A DNA stretch of 16,387 nt from JAHJDO01 sp030671985 [NCBI: bacterium] (GTDB lineage Bacteria; JAHJDO01). The notes under the pieces are model-generated. The model had not been told where the DNA came from and did no database searches. It was given only the letters and a program-made list of their open reading frames with translations. Below are positions 8,171 through 15,049 of the stretch, one piece after another. Numbering within the stretch: position 1 is the first letter of the stretch; every line of letters starts with the position of its first letter. The stretch spans positions 1 to 16,387 of the forward strand of contig DAOVHI010000013.1 of assembly GCA_030671985.1 (NCBI GenBank). The letters are read 5' to 3'. Both the position numbers and the translations under genes were made by a program.

Positions 8171-9047
8171 ACATATGATCAAGAAGAATGTTTTATATTC
8201 ATTAAATGCGTTGCTATTGGCGTTCTCTTCTTTTCCTGAAATTCACAGAGAGAAACCAATTAACATGAATTTTGTCTTCCATACCGAAGCAATAGCGAAT
8301 AAAAAAACATTTGGTAAACTCATGGATTTCTGCAGGAGGTTTCTTGACCATACTAATGCAAAAGTAACTTTATGCATTACAACTCCATTCTGTTCTCAAA
8401 CACAGCGTCAGTTAGATGAATTCAATATCACTATCGGAGAGTACGAGAAGAGGGTAAAAAACATATCTGAATTTGCTGAGATCGGATATCACGGGCACTT
8501 TTTTATGGATTCGGCAGGTACAGTACCGATAAATCATTTGAACTATAATTCTAGATTTATTAGGGAGCAGATGCGCGCAGAATTTAAATGGATTAAAGAG
8601 CAGGGAATAAGCCCAATTACCTATGTTGCAGGATGGTGGTTTCTTACAGATGGTATCATAAAGCAATTGGAGGATCTTGGTATAAAAGTTGACTGCTCTA
8701 TACGCAGAAATCACACAAATACATTTGGTGAAAAATTCATTAAGGATGATAATATCCCTCAGAGAGGAGAACCTTTCATCCTTTCTCCGTCGCAGAAGAT
8801 AATAGAGATTCAAAGTGTATTTTATCCTATTCATCATCCAAGACTAACATTGAAGATGCTAAATAATACCTTGAATTTTAGGCTGGATAAGGAACTTTTT
8901 ATAGTTTTTCCCTCTCACGAGGGAGAGCTTTTGGAGTTCAGACGGGAATTCTGGGCAAGTATCAAAATACTTACAAAGCTGAATTACATTAAGTGGACAA
9001 ATCTCGCTGAAATGGATACACTTGCAAGAGCAGAGTGGAAACTATGA
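8160..9047 (+). CDS. Divergent polysaccharide-deacetylase-like protein (NodB/CE4-type barrel)
   Basis: A 295-residue protein. Three short stretches resemble CE4/NodB motifs: NFVFHTEAI (37-45, in place of TFDDG), IGYHGHFF with His111 and His113 (the metal-binding histidine motif), and YVAGWWFLTDGIIKQLEDLG (155-174, like the RxPxG region and following helix). A later FPSHEGEL may supply the final His. Such proteins remove acetyl groups from amino sugars. The first motif lacks the usual Asp-Asp pair and reads His-Thr-Glu, so the metal site would be unusual and the activity is uncertain. I chose the ATG at 8160 over a GTG at 8151 because AGGTG (8149-8153) is well placed as its ribosome-binding site. 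It overlaps the GT4 gene by 11 nt. No signal peptide is convincing, although residues 11-22 are hydrophobic. Confidence 0.6.
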   Translation: MKIRHMIKKNVLYSLNALLLAFSSFPEIHREKPINMNFVFHTEAIANKKTFGKLMDFCRRFLDHTNAKVTLCITTPFCSQTQRQLDEFNITIGEYEKRVKNISEFAEIGYHGHFFMDSAGTVPINHLNYNSRFIREQMRAEFKWIKEQGISPITYVAGWWFLTDGIIKQLEDLGIKVDCSIRRNHTNTFGEKFIKDDNIPQRGEPFILSPSQKIIEIQSVFYPIHHPRLTLKMLNNTLNFRLDKELFIVFPSHEGELLEFRREFWASIKILTKLNYIKWTNLAEMDTLARAEWKL

Positions 9048-10135
9048 TAAAAAACAAAGTCAGCATTAGAGAGGCAACCGATAAAGATAGTGAGATATGG
9101 GATGCGTTTGTAAAAGATAATGATGGAAGTTTTTATCAGTGTTACAAGTGGCGTTTTATATACGAGGAGCAGGGATTTAAGACTTTTTATTTAATAGCAA
9201 ATGATGAAGGCGGTATAAAGGGGGTATTCCCGTTTGTGAAGATTCCTATGTTTCTGAACGACAGCATACATTCAATGCCTCTTGGGGGAGCTTCTGGCGG
9301 ACCGTTGAGCAAAAGCACAGAAATTGTAACTGCGTTAGTAGGAAGAATGGACGAAATATGTATTAGGGAAAAGGCAGTATATGCTCACATTCTGGTGAAT
9401 CCATATAAAGATAATACTGAATTAATAAAACATTGTAAGTCCGTAGGATACAACACTAGATATACGCTCGATAAATCACCTCATATTTTTATATTGGACG
9501 CAAAGGATTATGATGTTGCTTGGAAGTCATTTGATAGGATGGTGAGAAAGGCGATGAGAAAAGCAATAAAAGAAGGCGTATCTATAATAAAAAATGACTG
9601 GAATCTTCTAGATGAATATTATTCTATACTGATAGAGAATAGGAAGAAGATTAAAACAAGGATTATGGATAAAAAAATGTTTTACAAGAGATGCAATCTC
9701 TTTCGGGATTGTATCGATTTATATATTGCTGTATACAAAGGCAAGCCTATAGCAGGAATGTATTGTTTTGATTTTAATAACATCAGATATCTTTTTGATA
9801 ATGTTTCTATTTCTAAGTATATGAAATATCGTCCGAATAACCTGCTATATGGCGAGGCAATAAAAGATGGCTGTGAAAAGTCAGATATTGATAGAATCGA
9901 TTTCGGAAGTACTGCTCCGAAATCATCGTATTTTAGATGGAAGAAACAGTATGGAGGAACGCCGGTCCCCCTTCAATATTATGAGAAAACATACAGTCCT
10001 GTGAAAAAGTTTTTAAGGGAGAAGACCGTAAGACCTCGTGTTATAATCAGGAAACTAATATGGAGTAAACTGGTTTCGCAGGAGCAAGTAAATGAAATGT
10101 CGCCAAAAATGCGCAAATTTCTGGAATGGTTCTAA
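9044..10135 (+). CDS. FemAB/GNAT-like acyl- or aminoacyltransferase
   Basis: A 363-residue protein with the double-GNAT look of FemAB-related enzymes (PF13480-like). The first lobe includes SFYQCYKWRFIYEEQGF near the N-terminus. The helix VRKAMRKAIKEGVSI sits mid-protein, as in FemAB-type enzymes. The second lobe carries GKPIAGMYCFDF, RPNNLLYGEAIKDG and IDFGSTAPKSSYFRWKKQYG, close to the C-terminal pattern of these transferases. Members attach amino acids or acyl groups to amino groups on peptidoglycan precursors or sugars, and are common in exopolysaccharide clusters. With a deacetylase-like gene immediately upstream, N-acylation of a freed amino sugar is an attractive idea, but it is inference. 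ATG 9044 overlaps the preceding TGA as ATGA and is preferred to the GTG at 9035. Confidence 0.82.
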   Translation: MIKNKVSIREATDKDSEIWDAFVKDNDGSFYQCYKWRFIYEEQGFKTFYLIANDEGGIKGVFPFVKIPMFLNDSIHSMPLGGASGGPLSKSTEIVTALVGRMDEICIREKAVYAHILVNPYKDNTELIKHCKSVGYNTRYTLDKSPHIFILDAKDYDVAWKSFDRMVRKAMRKAIKEGVSIIKNDWNLLDEYYSILIENRKKIKTRIMDKKMFYKRCNLFRDCIDLYIAVYKGKPIAGMYCFDFNNIRYLFDNVSISKYMKYRPNNLLYGEAIKDGCEKSDIDRIDFGSTAPKSSYFRWKKQYGGTPVPLQYYEKTYSPVKKFLREKTVRPRVIIRKLIWSKLVSQEQVNEMSPKMRKFLEWF

Positions 10136-10165
10136 AGAATTAGATAAAGAAAGGTTGTTTTTTAT

Positions 10166-10876
10166 ATGAAAGCTATAGTATCAATCCCAACGTACAATGA
10201 AGCGAAAAATATAGAAGCTCTTGTTCGTCAAATATTAAAACTGCCAGTCGATATAGGAGTTGTGGTCGTAGATGACAATTCTCCTGATGGAACCGGCAAG
10301 ATTATTGATAGACTTCACCTTGAGTTTCCGGATAGGGTATATCATCTGCACAGAGATAACAAAGCTGGGTTTGCCGCGGCTCATAAAGCAGGGTTGAAAT
10401 ATGCTCTCAAAAATACAGACGCGAAATACATATTAACAATGGATGCGGATTTCTCGCACAATCCCAAATATATCCCTGAAATGCTGGTCAAAATGGAGGA
10501 GTATGATCTGATTATTGGGTCTCGCTATGTCAAAGGTGGGGGAACTAAAAATTGGGGAATAGGTAGAAATTTGCTGAGCAGAGGGGCGAATATGTATGCC
10601 AGAGTAATATTAGGTTTTTGCGCAATGGATTGCACGGGAGGATTTAGGTGTTATAGGAGAGAGGTTGTTGAATATCTTGATGTGGAACAGCTGTATTCAC
10701 GTGGATATGGATATGGAATTGAGACATTATTTAAATGTCAGAGAAAGGGATACAAAATAGGGGAGATTCCCATTATTTTTGTGGATAGAGAATATGGCAA
10801 ATCTAAATTATCGAAAGCAATCGCCGTAGAGTCGTTTTTCCTAGTCTTAAAACTTGGATTTAGAGGAGAAAAGTGA
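10166..10876 (+). CDS. GT2 polyprenol-phosphate sugar synthase (dolichol-phosphate-mannose-synthase-like)
   Basis: A 236-residue soluble GT-A enzyme of the DPM1 type. Key motifs are SIPTYNEAKNIE at the N-terminus, DDNSPDGT (36-43) for nucleotide binding, and TMDADFSHNP (91-100), where the DxD-type acids bind the metal and sugar diphosphate. GSRYVKGG follows at 118-125, and YGKSKLS stands near the C-terminus. Such enzymes transfer mannose or another hexose from a nucleotide sugar to polyprenyl phosphate at the inner face of the membrane. The product feeds GT-C transferases, and three candidate GT-C-like membrane proteins lie in this window. There is no C-terminal membrane domain, as in short bacterial members. 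A possible AAAGG (10150-10154) lies 11 nt before the ATG. The gene shares a GTGA overlap with the next gene. Confidence 0.9.
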   Translation: MKAIVSIPTYNEAKNIEALVRQILKLPVDIGVVVVDDNSPDGTGKIIDRLHLEFPDRVYHLHRDNKAGFAAAHKAGLKYALKNTDAKYILTMDADFSHNPKYIPEMLVKMEEYDLIIGSRYVKGGGTKNWGIGRNLLSRGANMYARVILGFCAMDCTGGFRCYRREVVEYLDVEQLYSRGYGYGIETLFKCQRKGYKIGEIPIIFVDREYGKSKLSKAIAVESFFLVLKLGFRGEK

Positions 10877-12345
10877 AAATATTATTAATTAATCCTCCAA
10901 GATATGAAGAAAAACTCTATACTCTCAGGGACGAAATATGTTTTCAGAATGTCAAATATGTGCCTTTTCCTCTCAGGCTTGCGCAGATAGGCGGTGTGTT
11001 AAAACCTGTTTCCGATGTTCAGGCTATTGATGCAAATGCGCTTGAGTTAAGTTGGAGAGAACTTGAGGAGCAAATGCCGGAGTGTGATGCCGTGATTTTC
11101 CAATCAGCAGCCGGTCTGATAACTCACGATATGAAGGTGGCGGACATTGCAAAAAAGAAATTTGGAAAAAACGTTAAAACGATTCTTATAGAAACTGTGC
11201 TGGCGCCCATATATCCAGAGCGTATGTTGGATGACTTTACGAATTTAGATATAATTGTAAGAGGACAGCCTGAGGTAATTATACCGGATATAGTTAAAAA
11301 TATGGAATCAAGTCTTAAAGATGTAGGAGGCATAGCGTTTAGAGATACAGATGGAAAGATTGTTGCTACAGACTCTGCCAACATCATGAACTCATTGGAA
11401 GAACTGCCCTTCATGGCATATGATCTATTTCCAATGGACAAATATTCAATTGGCTACTTAGATCTTCCTTTTCACGAAAAACTGGTTCCCGGAATTAGAA
11501 TGAGAACGACAAGGGATTGTCCGTACGCATGTCCTTTCTGTATAATAGGCTCAAGCAAATGGAGAGGATATGACCGTAAATGGAAAGCAATGTCTCCTGA
11601 AAGAGCAATAAATGAGCTGGAGTATGTTGTAGATAAATATAAAATTCATGGATTTTTCTTCTGGGATGAAACCTTTACTCTTGATCAGTCCCGCGCAGAA
11701 AAAATATGTGATGGAATGATAAAAAGAAATCTAAATCTTGAGTGGCGCTGTTTAACTAGAATAGACTGCATTAATAAGAGTCTTCTTGAGAAAATGGCTG
11801 AAGCAGGATGTAAACTCATAGAGTATGGTATAGAATCGGGGGATTCATCAGGCAGGAAGGATATGCAGAAAAATTTCTCAAATCAAGAGGCAGTTAATGT
11901 TATTAAACAAACAAAAGATGTTGGCATAAAGGCAAACTGCGATTTAATAATAGGTATGCCTTGGGATGATAAAAACACACTGCATAGAACATTTGAGCTT
12001 GCAAAGAAACTGGATGCCGATAACATCCATCTCACAATGGCGTTCCCATATCCCAAAACACAGCTTTATGATATAGCAGAGAGAGAAAGCTTGCTTATGG
12101 TAGATGATATTTATAATCTCATGATTGAAAAACGGGTGCGTGTCGGAGCGCATGCCGTTATGCGGACCAGAAGCTTATCATCTGATGAGCTTGAGAAAAC
12201 ATGGAAGAGAATAAGGAAAGGAATTAACAAGTATTATATATTTAAAAATGTCATAAAAAGACCGTCTGTAATTAAGGCTATTTTGAAAAAGCGAGGGTTT
12301 TCTGCGATACTAAAAGGATTGCGGATGCTGGCGAAAAACACGTAA
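10873..12345 (+). CDS. B12-domain radical SAM protein with intact Fe-S motif
   Basis: A 490-residue relative of the protein at 2577. The radical SAM motif is complete: CPYACPFC with Cys216, Cys220 and Cys223, after the family start TTRD. FFFWDETFTLDQ and LIEYGIESGDSSGR follow, as does the usual C-terminal segment LTMAFPYPKTQLYD. The N-terminal cobalamin-type domain shows IDANALELS (52-60) where DxHxxG would stand, so the axial-ligand His is missing, as in many members that keep the fold without base-off B12 binding. Class B-like radical SAM enzymes of this kind often methylate or rearrange sugars, lipids or antibiotics; the substrate here is unknown. The GTG start at 10873 has a strong ribosome-binding site, GAGGAG (10863-10868), and overlaps the preceding TGA. 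Confidence 0.9.
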   Translation: MKILLINPPRYEEKLYTLRDEICFQNVKYVPFPLRLAQIGGVLKPVSDVQAIDANALELSWRELEEQMPECDAVIFQSAAGLITHDMKVADIAKKKFGKNVKTILIETVLAPIYPERMLDDFTNLDIIVRGQPEVIIPDIVKNMESSLKDVGGIAFRDTDGKIVATDSANIMNSLEELPFMAYDLFPMDKYSIGYLDLPFHEKLVPGIRMRTTRDCPYACPFCIIGSSKWRGYDRKWKAMSPERAINELEYVVDKYKIHGFFFWDETFTLDQSRAEKICDGMIKRNLNLEWRCLTRIDCINKSLLEKMAEAGCKLIEYGIESGDSSGRKDMQKNFSNQEAVNVIKQTKDVGIKANCDLIIGMPWDDKNTLHRTFELAKKLDADNIHLTMAFPYPKTQLYDIAERESLLMVDDIYNLMIEKRVRVGAHAVMRTRSLSSDELEKTWKRIRKGINKYYIFKNVIKRPSVIKAILKKRGFSAILKGLRMLAKNT

Positions 12346-12363
12346 CTTATGCAGGAGTCGTAT

Positions 12364-13056
12364 ATGAAACTTTCTATTGTTGTGCCCGTGTATAATGAGA
12401 AAAGCACCATACTTAAGATTATAGAAAAGGTTATAGCTGTCGACGTAGAAAAAGAGATAATAATTGTTGATGACTGTTCTACCGACGGGACGCGCGAGCT
12501 TATAAAAGAAAAATTGGACGGCAAGTATCCTGAAGTAAGGGTCTTTTATCATATCGCAAATCAAGGCAAAGGAGCAGCTCTGCGTACAGGCTTCCAGCAT
12601 GTTAAAGGTGATATTATAACAATCCAGGATGCTGATTTAGAGTATGAGCCTGAGGAAATCAATGACCTGATAAAACCTATTGCCGACGGGTTTGCTGATG
12701 TTGTTTACGGGTCAAGACTGTCTGGCGGAAAGCCTCAACGAATGTATCTTTTTTGGCATTTGGCAGGGAACAAATTCCTAACGCTAATAACAAATTTATT
12801 GTACAACACAACGATTTCCGATATGGAAACATGTTATAAAGTTATGACAAAAGGAGTTCTGGATTCCATTAATTGAAAGTCAAAGAGTTTTAACATAGAG
12901 CCGGAAATTACAGCAAAGATATTTAAGCAGCATTACAGAGTGTATGAGATGCCGATCTCTTATTATGGCAGAGATTATTCAGAAGGCAAGAAGATCTGCT
13001 GGATAGATGGATTTTCTGCGATTTGGACATTGATAAAGTATCGTTTCACGGATTAG
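12364..13056 (+). pseudogene. GT2 glycosyltransferase interrupted by one in-frame TGA
   Basis: The frame from ATG 12364 has a good ribosome-binding site (AGGAG, 12353-12357) and clear GT2 motifs: IVVPVYNEKSTI, DDCSTDGT (36-43), NQGKGAALRTGF (66-77) and QDADLEYEP (88-96). At codon 171 (12874-12876) it meets TGA. The same frame then continues for 59 codons with plainly related text, including EPEITAKIFKQHYRVYEMPI and YYGRDYSEGKKI, to TAG at 13054-13056. The total of 230 codons is normal for bacterial DPM1/UDP-sugar:polyprenol-phosphate family members, so the TGA is a lesion inside a single gene. A one-base change (TTA to TGA) would explain it. The first 170 residues hold the catalytic core, but loss of the C-terminal membrane-association part probably impairs function. 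Sequence error is the main alternative. The next gene begins at the very next base. Confidence 0.85.
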
Positions 13057-14211
13057 ATGAAAAAACATACCCGTTTACTTAAACTGCTCCTCATAACATT
13101 TCTTTTTTATCTCATTATTATCGGGATTATTGCAAGCCGCTATGATTTTAACCTCAGTTGTTTTATAAATTTTGGAGAAGAAAGTTCTCTAGTTGCAAAA
13201 AAACTAGTTCCTCCAAATTTTGTAATTATGGAAAATACATCCGGATACGACGGACAAGCGTATTATTATGCAGCATCAGATCCTTTTATAAGAACAGACT
13301 TTCACCGTATAGATTTTAAAAAATATCATCGTTTTCTCTATCCATTCTTAGCGCATACACTCGCTTTTGGCGATAAGCGGTTATTACCCTGGACACTTTT
13401 GATTGTTAATATAATTTCGATTCTGGCAGGCACTTTGTTTTTGTCTAAAATTCTCAAAAGACACAACATGAGCGTATGGTATGCTTTAATTTATTCTCTA
13501 GGGATAGGCAATATTGTAGCTTTTCAGTACAATTTAACATCCCCTTTATGCATATGCTTAATACTTGGCGGGATTTATTTTTATGAAGCAAAAAAGATAG
13601 GCTCAACAGCTTTTTTCTTTTCTCTTGCTCTTCTTACGAGAGAAACAGCAGGGCTTATAATATTAGTTTTCTTGCTCTATGAATTTTTTGGGAAAAGGCG
13701 CAGAAACAGTTTTATAATTGCTCTATCTTTCATACCTTTCACTATCCTTCAATTTTTCCTATATCAAAGACTTGGCGAAATACCGCTTCTCGGATCCTCA
13801 GGGCATATAGTCCTGCCCTTTGCCGGAATAATACAAAAGATAGGCAGTATTAACTTGAGCGGCGGAGGCATTAAACACGTTCTTAGAGAAATAAGCGTTA
13901 TCCCTTACTTTTGTTTTGTGATGTTTGTTATTGCTGTTTCCGCAATAAAACTTTCAAAAAACAAGAACATATACAACTGGAACTTATTTATTCAAGCGTT
14001 TATATCAATTTTTTTATGCTTTCCTATCTGGGAGGAATTTGCTGCAATAACACGAACAACATCCGCTATTTTTCCATTTATGATTCTGAGCTATGCAAAG
14101 GACAGAGATAAATTCTCAAAATATCTATTTATCGGAGCAGGGCTTCTCACAATCGCTGCTATTATCAGGATAATCTTCATAAGCCCGACACATCCGTATT
14201 CCCTATCCTGA
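13057..14211 (+). CDS. Multipass GT-C-like membrane protein with GYDGQ motif
   Basis: A 384-residue protein with an N-terminal hydrophobic helix (about 9-27), a polar loop of roughly 70 residues, and then eight to nine further hydrophobic segments. The loop carries GYDGQAYYYAASDPF (63-77) and RFLYPFLAH (92-100), a signature that recurs in uncharacterised bacterial integral membrane proteins resembling GT-C glycosyltransferases. The acidic residue of GYDG is a plausible catalytic Asp, facing the periplasm. LTRETAGLI in the middle matches the family pattern. I infer that it uses a polyprenyl-phosphate sugar made by one of the GT2 enzymes just upstream. The ATG follows directly after the TAG of the interrupted GT2 frame. 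The 3' end overlaps the convergent zinc-ribbon gene by 9 nt. No terminator hairpin is evident on the plus strand, although T-runs follow. Confidence 0.75.
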   Translation: MKKHTRLLKLLLITFLFYLIIIGIIASRYDFNLSCFINFGEESSLVAKKLVPPNFVIMENTSGYDGQAYYYAASDPFIRTDFHRIDFKKYHRFLYPFLAHTLAFGDKRLLPWTLLIVNIISILAGTLFLSKILKRHNMSVWYALIYSLGIGNIVAFQYNLTSPLCICLILGGIYFYEAKKIGSTAFFFSLALLTRETAGLIILVFLLYEFFGKRRRNSFIIALSFIPFTILQFFLYQRLGEIPLLGSSGHIVLPFAGIIQKIGSINLSGGGIKHVLREISVIPYFCFVMFVIAVSAIKLSKNKNIYNWNLFIQAFISIFLCFPIWEEFAAITRTTSAIFPFMILSYAKDRDKFSKYLFIGAGLLTIAAIIRIIFISPTHPYSLS

Positions 14212-14769
14212 TTTTTTAACTGTTTTTTTTGCCGCAGGTTTTTTCTTCTTCTCTTTAGGTTGTTCTTTCTTTTTCGCAACCTTTTTTATGGGTTTTTTCT
14301 TAACAACTTTCTTTTCTGTTTTTTTTGGCTCTTTCACAGATTTTTCTACTTCTTTAGTTTTTTCCACAACTGGGTTTGCGGCTTCTAATGCTTTCAATAT
14401 GGTATCAAGTTTTCTGTTAAGCTGTTCAAACTCTTTTACAAATTGTTCTGGTTTATTTGGTCCTGAATCTTTCCTGCTGAATCTTCCGGAATCTCTTCCT
14501 TCAGATCTATTATAGCTTCCTCTATCAAATCTTTTTGAATCTCTATCCCTACTACTATATCTATCGGAACTTCCGCCTTTTTCAAAACAATCACTGCAGT
14601 AAACTGGTTTATCTCCTGATGGTTTGAAGGGAACTTCACATTTCTTACCGCATTTATCGCAGATTACTTCATGCATCTGCTTTTCAAAGCTGCGTCTTCC
14701 TGAATCCCTTCCGCCAGATCTTCCTGAATCTCTTTTGCTAAATTTAGCATATCGATCAAAATCTCTCAT
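14203..14769 (-). CDS. Zinc-ribbon protein with Arg/Ser/Asp/Gly-rich linkers and Lys-rich tail
   Basis: A 188-residue protein with three visible parts. Residues 1-31 and 66-103 are rich in Arg, Ser, Asp and Gly, with repeated RDSGR units. Between them is a zinc ribbon, VICDKCGKKCEVPFKPSG followed by VYCSDCF, with Cys37/Cys40 and Cys58/Cys61 as likely ligands and an extra Cys44. Residues 108-133 form a likely helix, FVKEFEQLNRKLDTILKALE. The tail from about 140 is Lys/Pro/Ala-rich, like bacterial histone-H1-like proteins. Single-domain relatives of this ribbon occur in many candidate-phylum and anaerobic bacteria and have no settled function. Nucleic-acid binding is a fair inference from the basic, low-complexity composition. 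The ATG has a near-perfect Shine-Dalgarno, AAGGAGG (14774-14780 on the complement). It lies 38 nt downstream of tRNA-Ser(GCU). Confidence 0.85.
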   Translation of the reverse strand: MRDFDRYAKFSKRDSGRSGGRDSGRRSFEKQMHEVICDKCGKKCEVPFKPSGDKPVYCSDCFEKGGSSDRYSSRDRDSKRFDRGSYNRSEGRDSGRFSRKDSGPNKPEQFVKEFEQLNRKLDTILKALEAANPVVEKTKEVEKSVKEPKKTEKKVVKKKPIKKVAKKKEQPKEKKKKPAAKKTVKKSG

Positions 14770-14773
14770 ACTA

Positions 14774-14780
14774 CCTCCTT
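14774..14780 (-). promoter_or_regulatory. Strong Shine-Dalgarno of the zinc-ribbon gene
   Basis: The complement reads AAGGAGG four bases before the ATG at 14767-14769. It fixes that start. Many genes of the glycan block have weak or absent sites by comparison. Confidence 0.85.
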
Positions 14781-14807
14781 ATTAATTATAGATTTCAAAT
14801 TTCGTTT

Positions 14808-14897
14808 TGGCGGAGAGGCCGGGATTCGAACCCGGGGTGGAGTTACCCCCACAACTGCTTAGCAGGCAGCTGCCTTCAGCCACTCGGCCACCTCTCC
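14808..14897 (-). tRNA. tRNA-Ser, anticodon GCU (reads AGC/AGU)
   Basis: The complement folds as a class II tRNA of about 90 nt. The acceptor arms are GGAGAGG (14891-14897) and CCTCTCC (14812-14818), followed by discriminator G at 14811 and an encoded CCA at 14808-14810. The anticodon loop in CCTGCTAAG gives GCT. A long variable arm rich in G and C, as expected for serine, precedes the T-arm GGTTCGAATCC. The D-arm text GTGGCCGAGTGGCTGAAGGC is typical of tRNA-Ser. Confidence 0.95.
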
Positions 14898-14933
14898 AAA
14901 ATAAATACTATTAGCTTATAACTGTCCAGCCAA
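14898..14933 (-). promoter_or_regulatory. Possible weak promoter for tRNA-Ser(GCU)
   Basis: On the complement, TTGGCT (14928-14933) and TAGTAT (14905-14910) are separated by 17 bp, and each matches four of six consensus bases. The expected start would fall at or just before the 5' end of the tRNA. The -35 candidate overlaps the hairpin at 14929-14960. The match is modest and could be chance. Confidence 0.2.
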
Positions 14934-14960
14934 GAACCGAACTTTATTCTGGTTCTTGGC
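14929..14960 (-). other. Hairpin between the two tRNA-Ser genes that includes the CCA end
   Basis: A perfect 10-bp inverted repeat, GCCAAGAACC (14929-14938) and GGTTCTTGGC (14951-14960), encloses a 12-nt loop. The stem can extend by three more pairs across a one-base bulge. On the transcribed complement its first arm begins with the discriminator base and encoded CCA of tRNA-Ser(UGA). No T-run follows, so it is not a standard terminator. It could direct 3'-end processing or compete with acceptor-stem folding. Confidence 0.7.
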
Positions 14961-15044
14961 GGAGGGAGTAGGATTTGAACCCACGTTCCGTTGCCGGAAA
15001 ACGGTTTTCAAGACCGCCGCTTTCAGCCACTCAGCCATCCCTCC
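14957..15044 (-). tRNA. tRNA-Ser, anticodon UGA (reads UCA and related codons)
   Basis: The complement folds as an 88-nt class II tRNA. The acceptor arms are GGAGGGA (15038-15044) and TCCCTCC (14961-14967), with discriminator G at 14960 and encoded CCA at 14957-14959. The anticodon stem GCGGT/ACCGT closes a loop CTTGAAA, giving TGA. A long variable arm (TTTTCCGGCAACGGAA region) and T-arm GGTTCAAATCC are present. Its 5' end is only 5 nt after the hflC stop, so it is probably released from the hflKC transcript. Confidence 0.95.
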
Positions 15045-15049
15045 AATTT

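Noticed and set aside
8412-8837. A 141-codon open frame on the minus strand
   Set aside because: It lies wholly inside the deacetylase-like gene, has no recognisable domain or ribosome-binding site, and looks like a shadow of the plus-strand coding frame.
12874-12876. TGA recoding (selenocysteine, Trp or Gly)
   Set aside because: TGA ends intact genes elsewhere in the window, Trp is encoded by TGG, the family does not need Sec at this position, and no SECIS-like hairpin was obvious after it.
14785-14790. A perfect TATAAT on the minus strand before the zinc-ribbon gene
   Set aside because: Transcription from it would start at about 14778, inside the Shine-Dalgarno that clearly serves the gene, and no -35 is in place.
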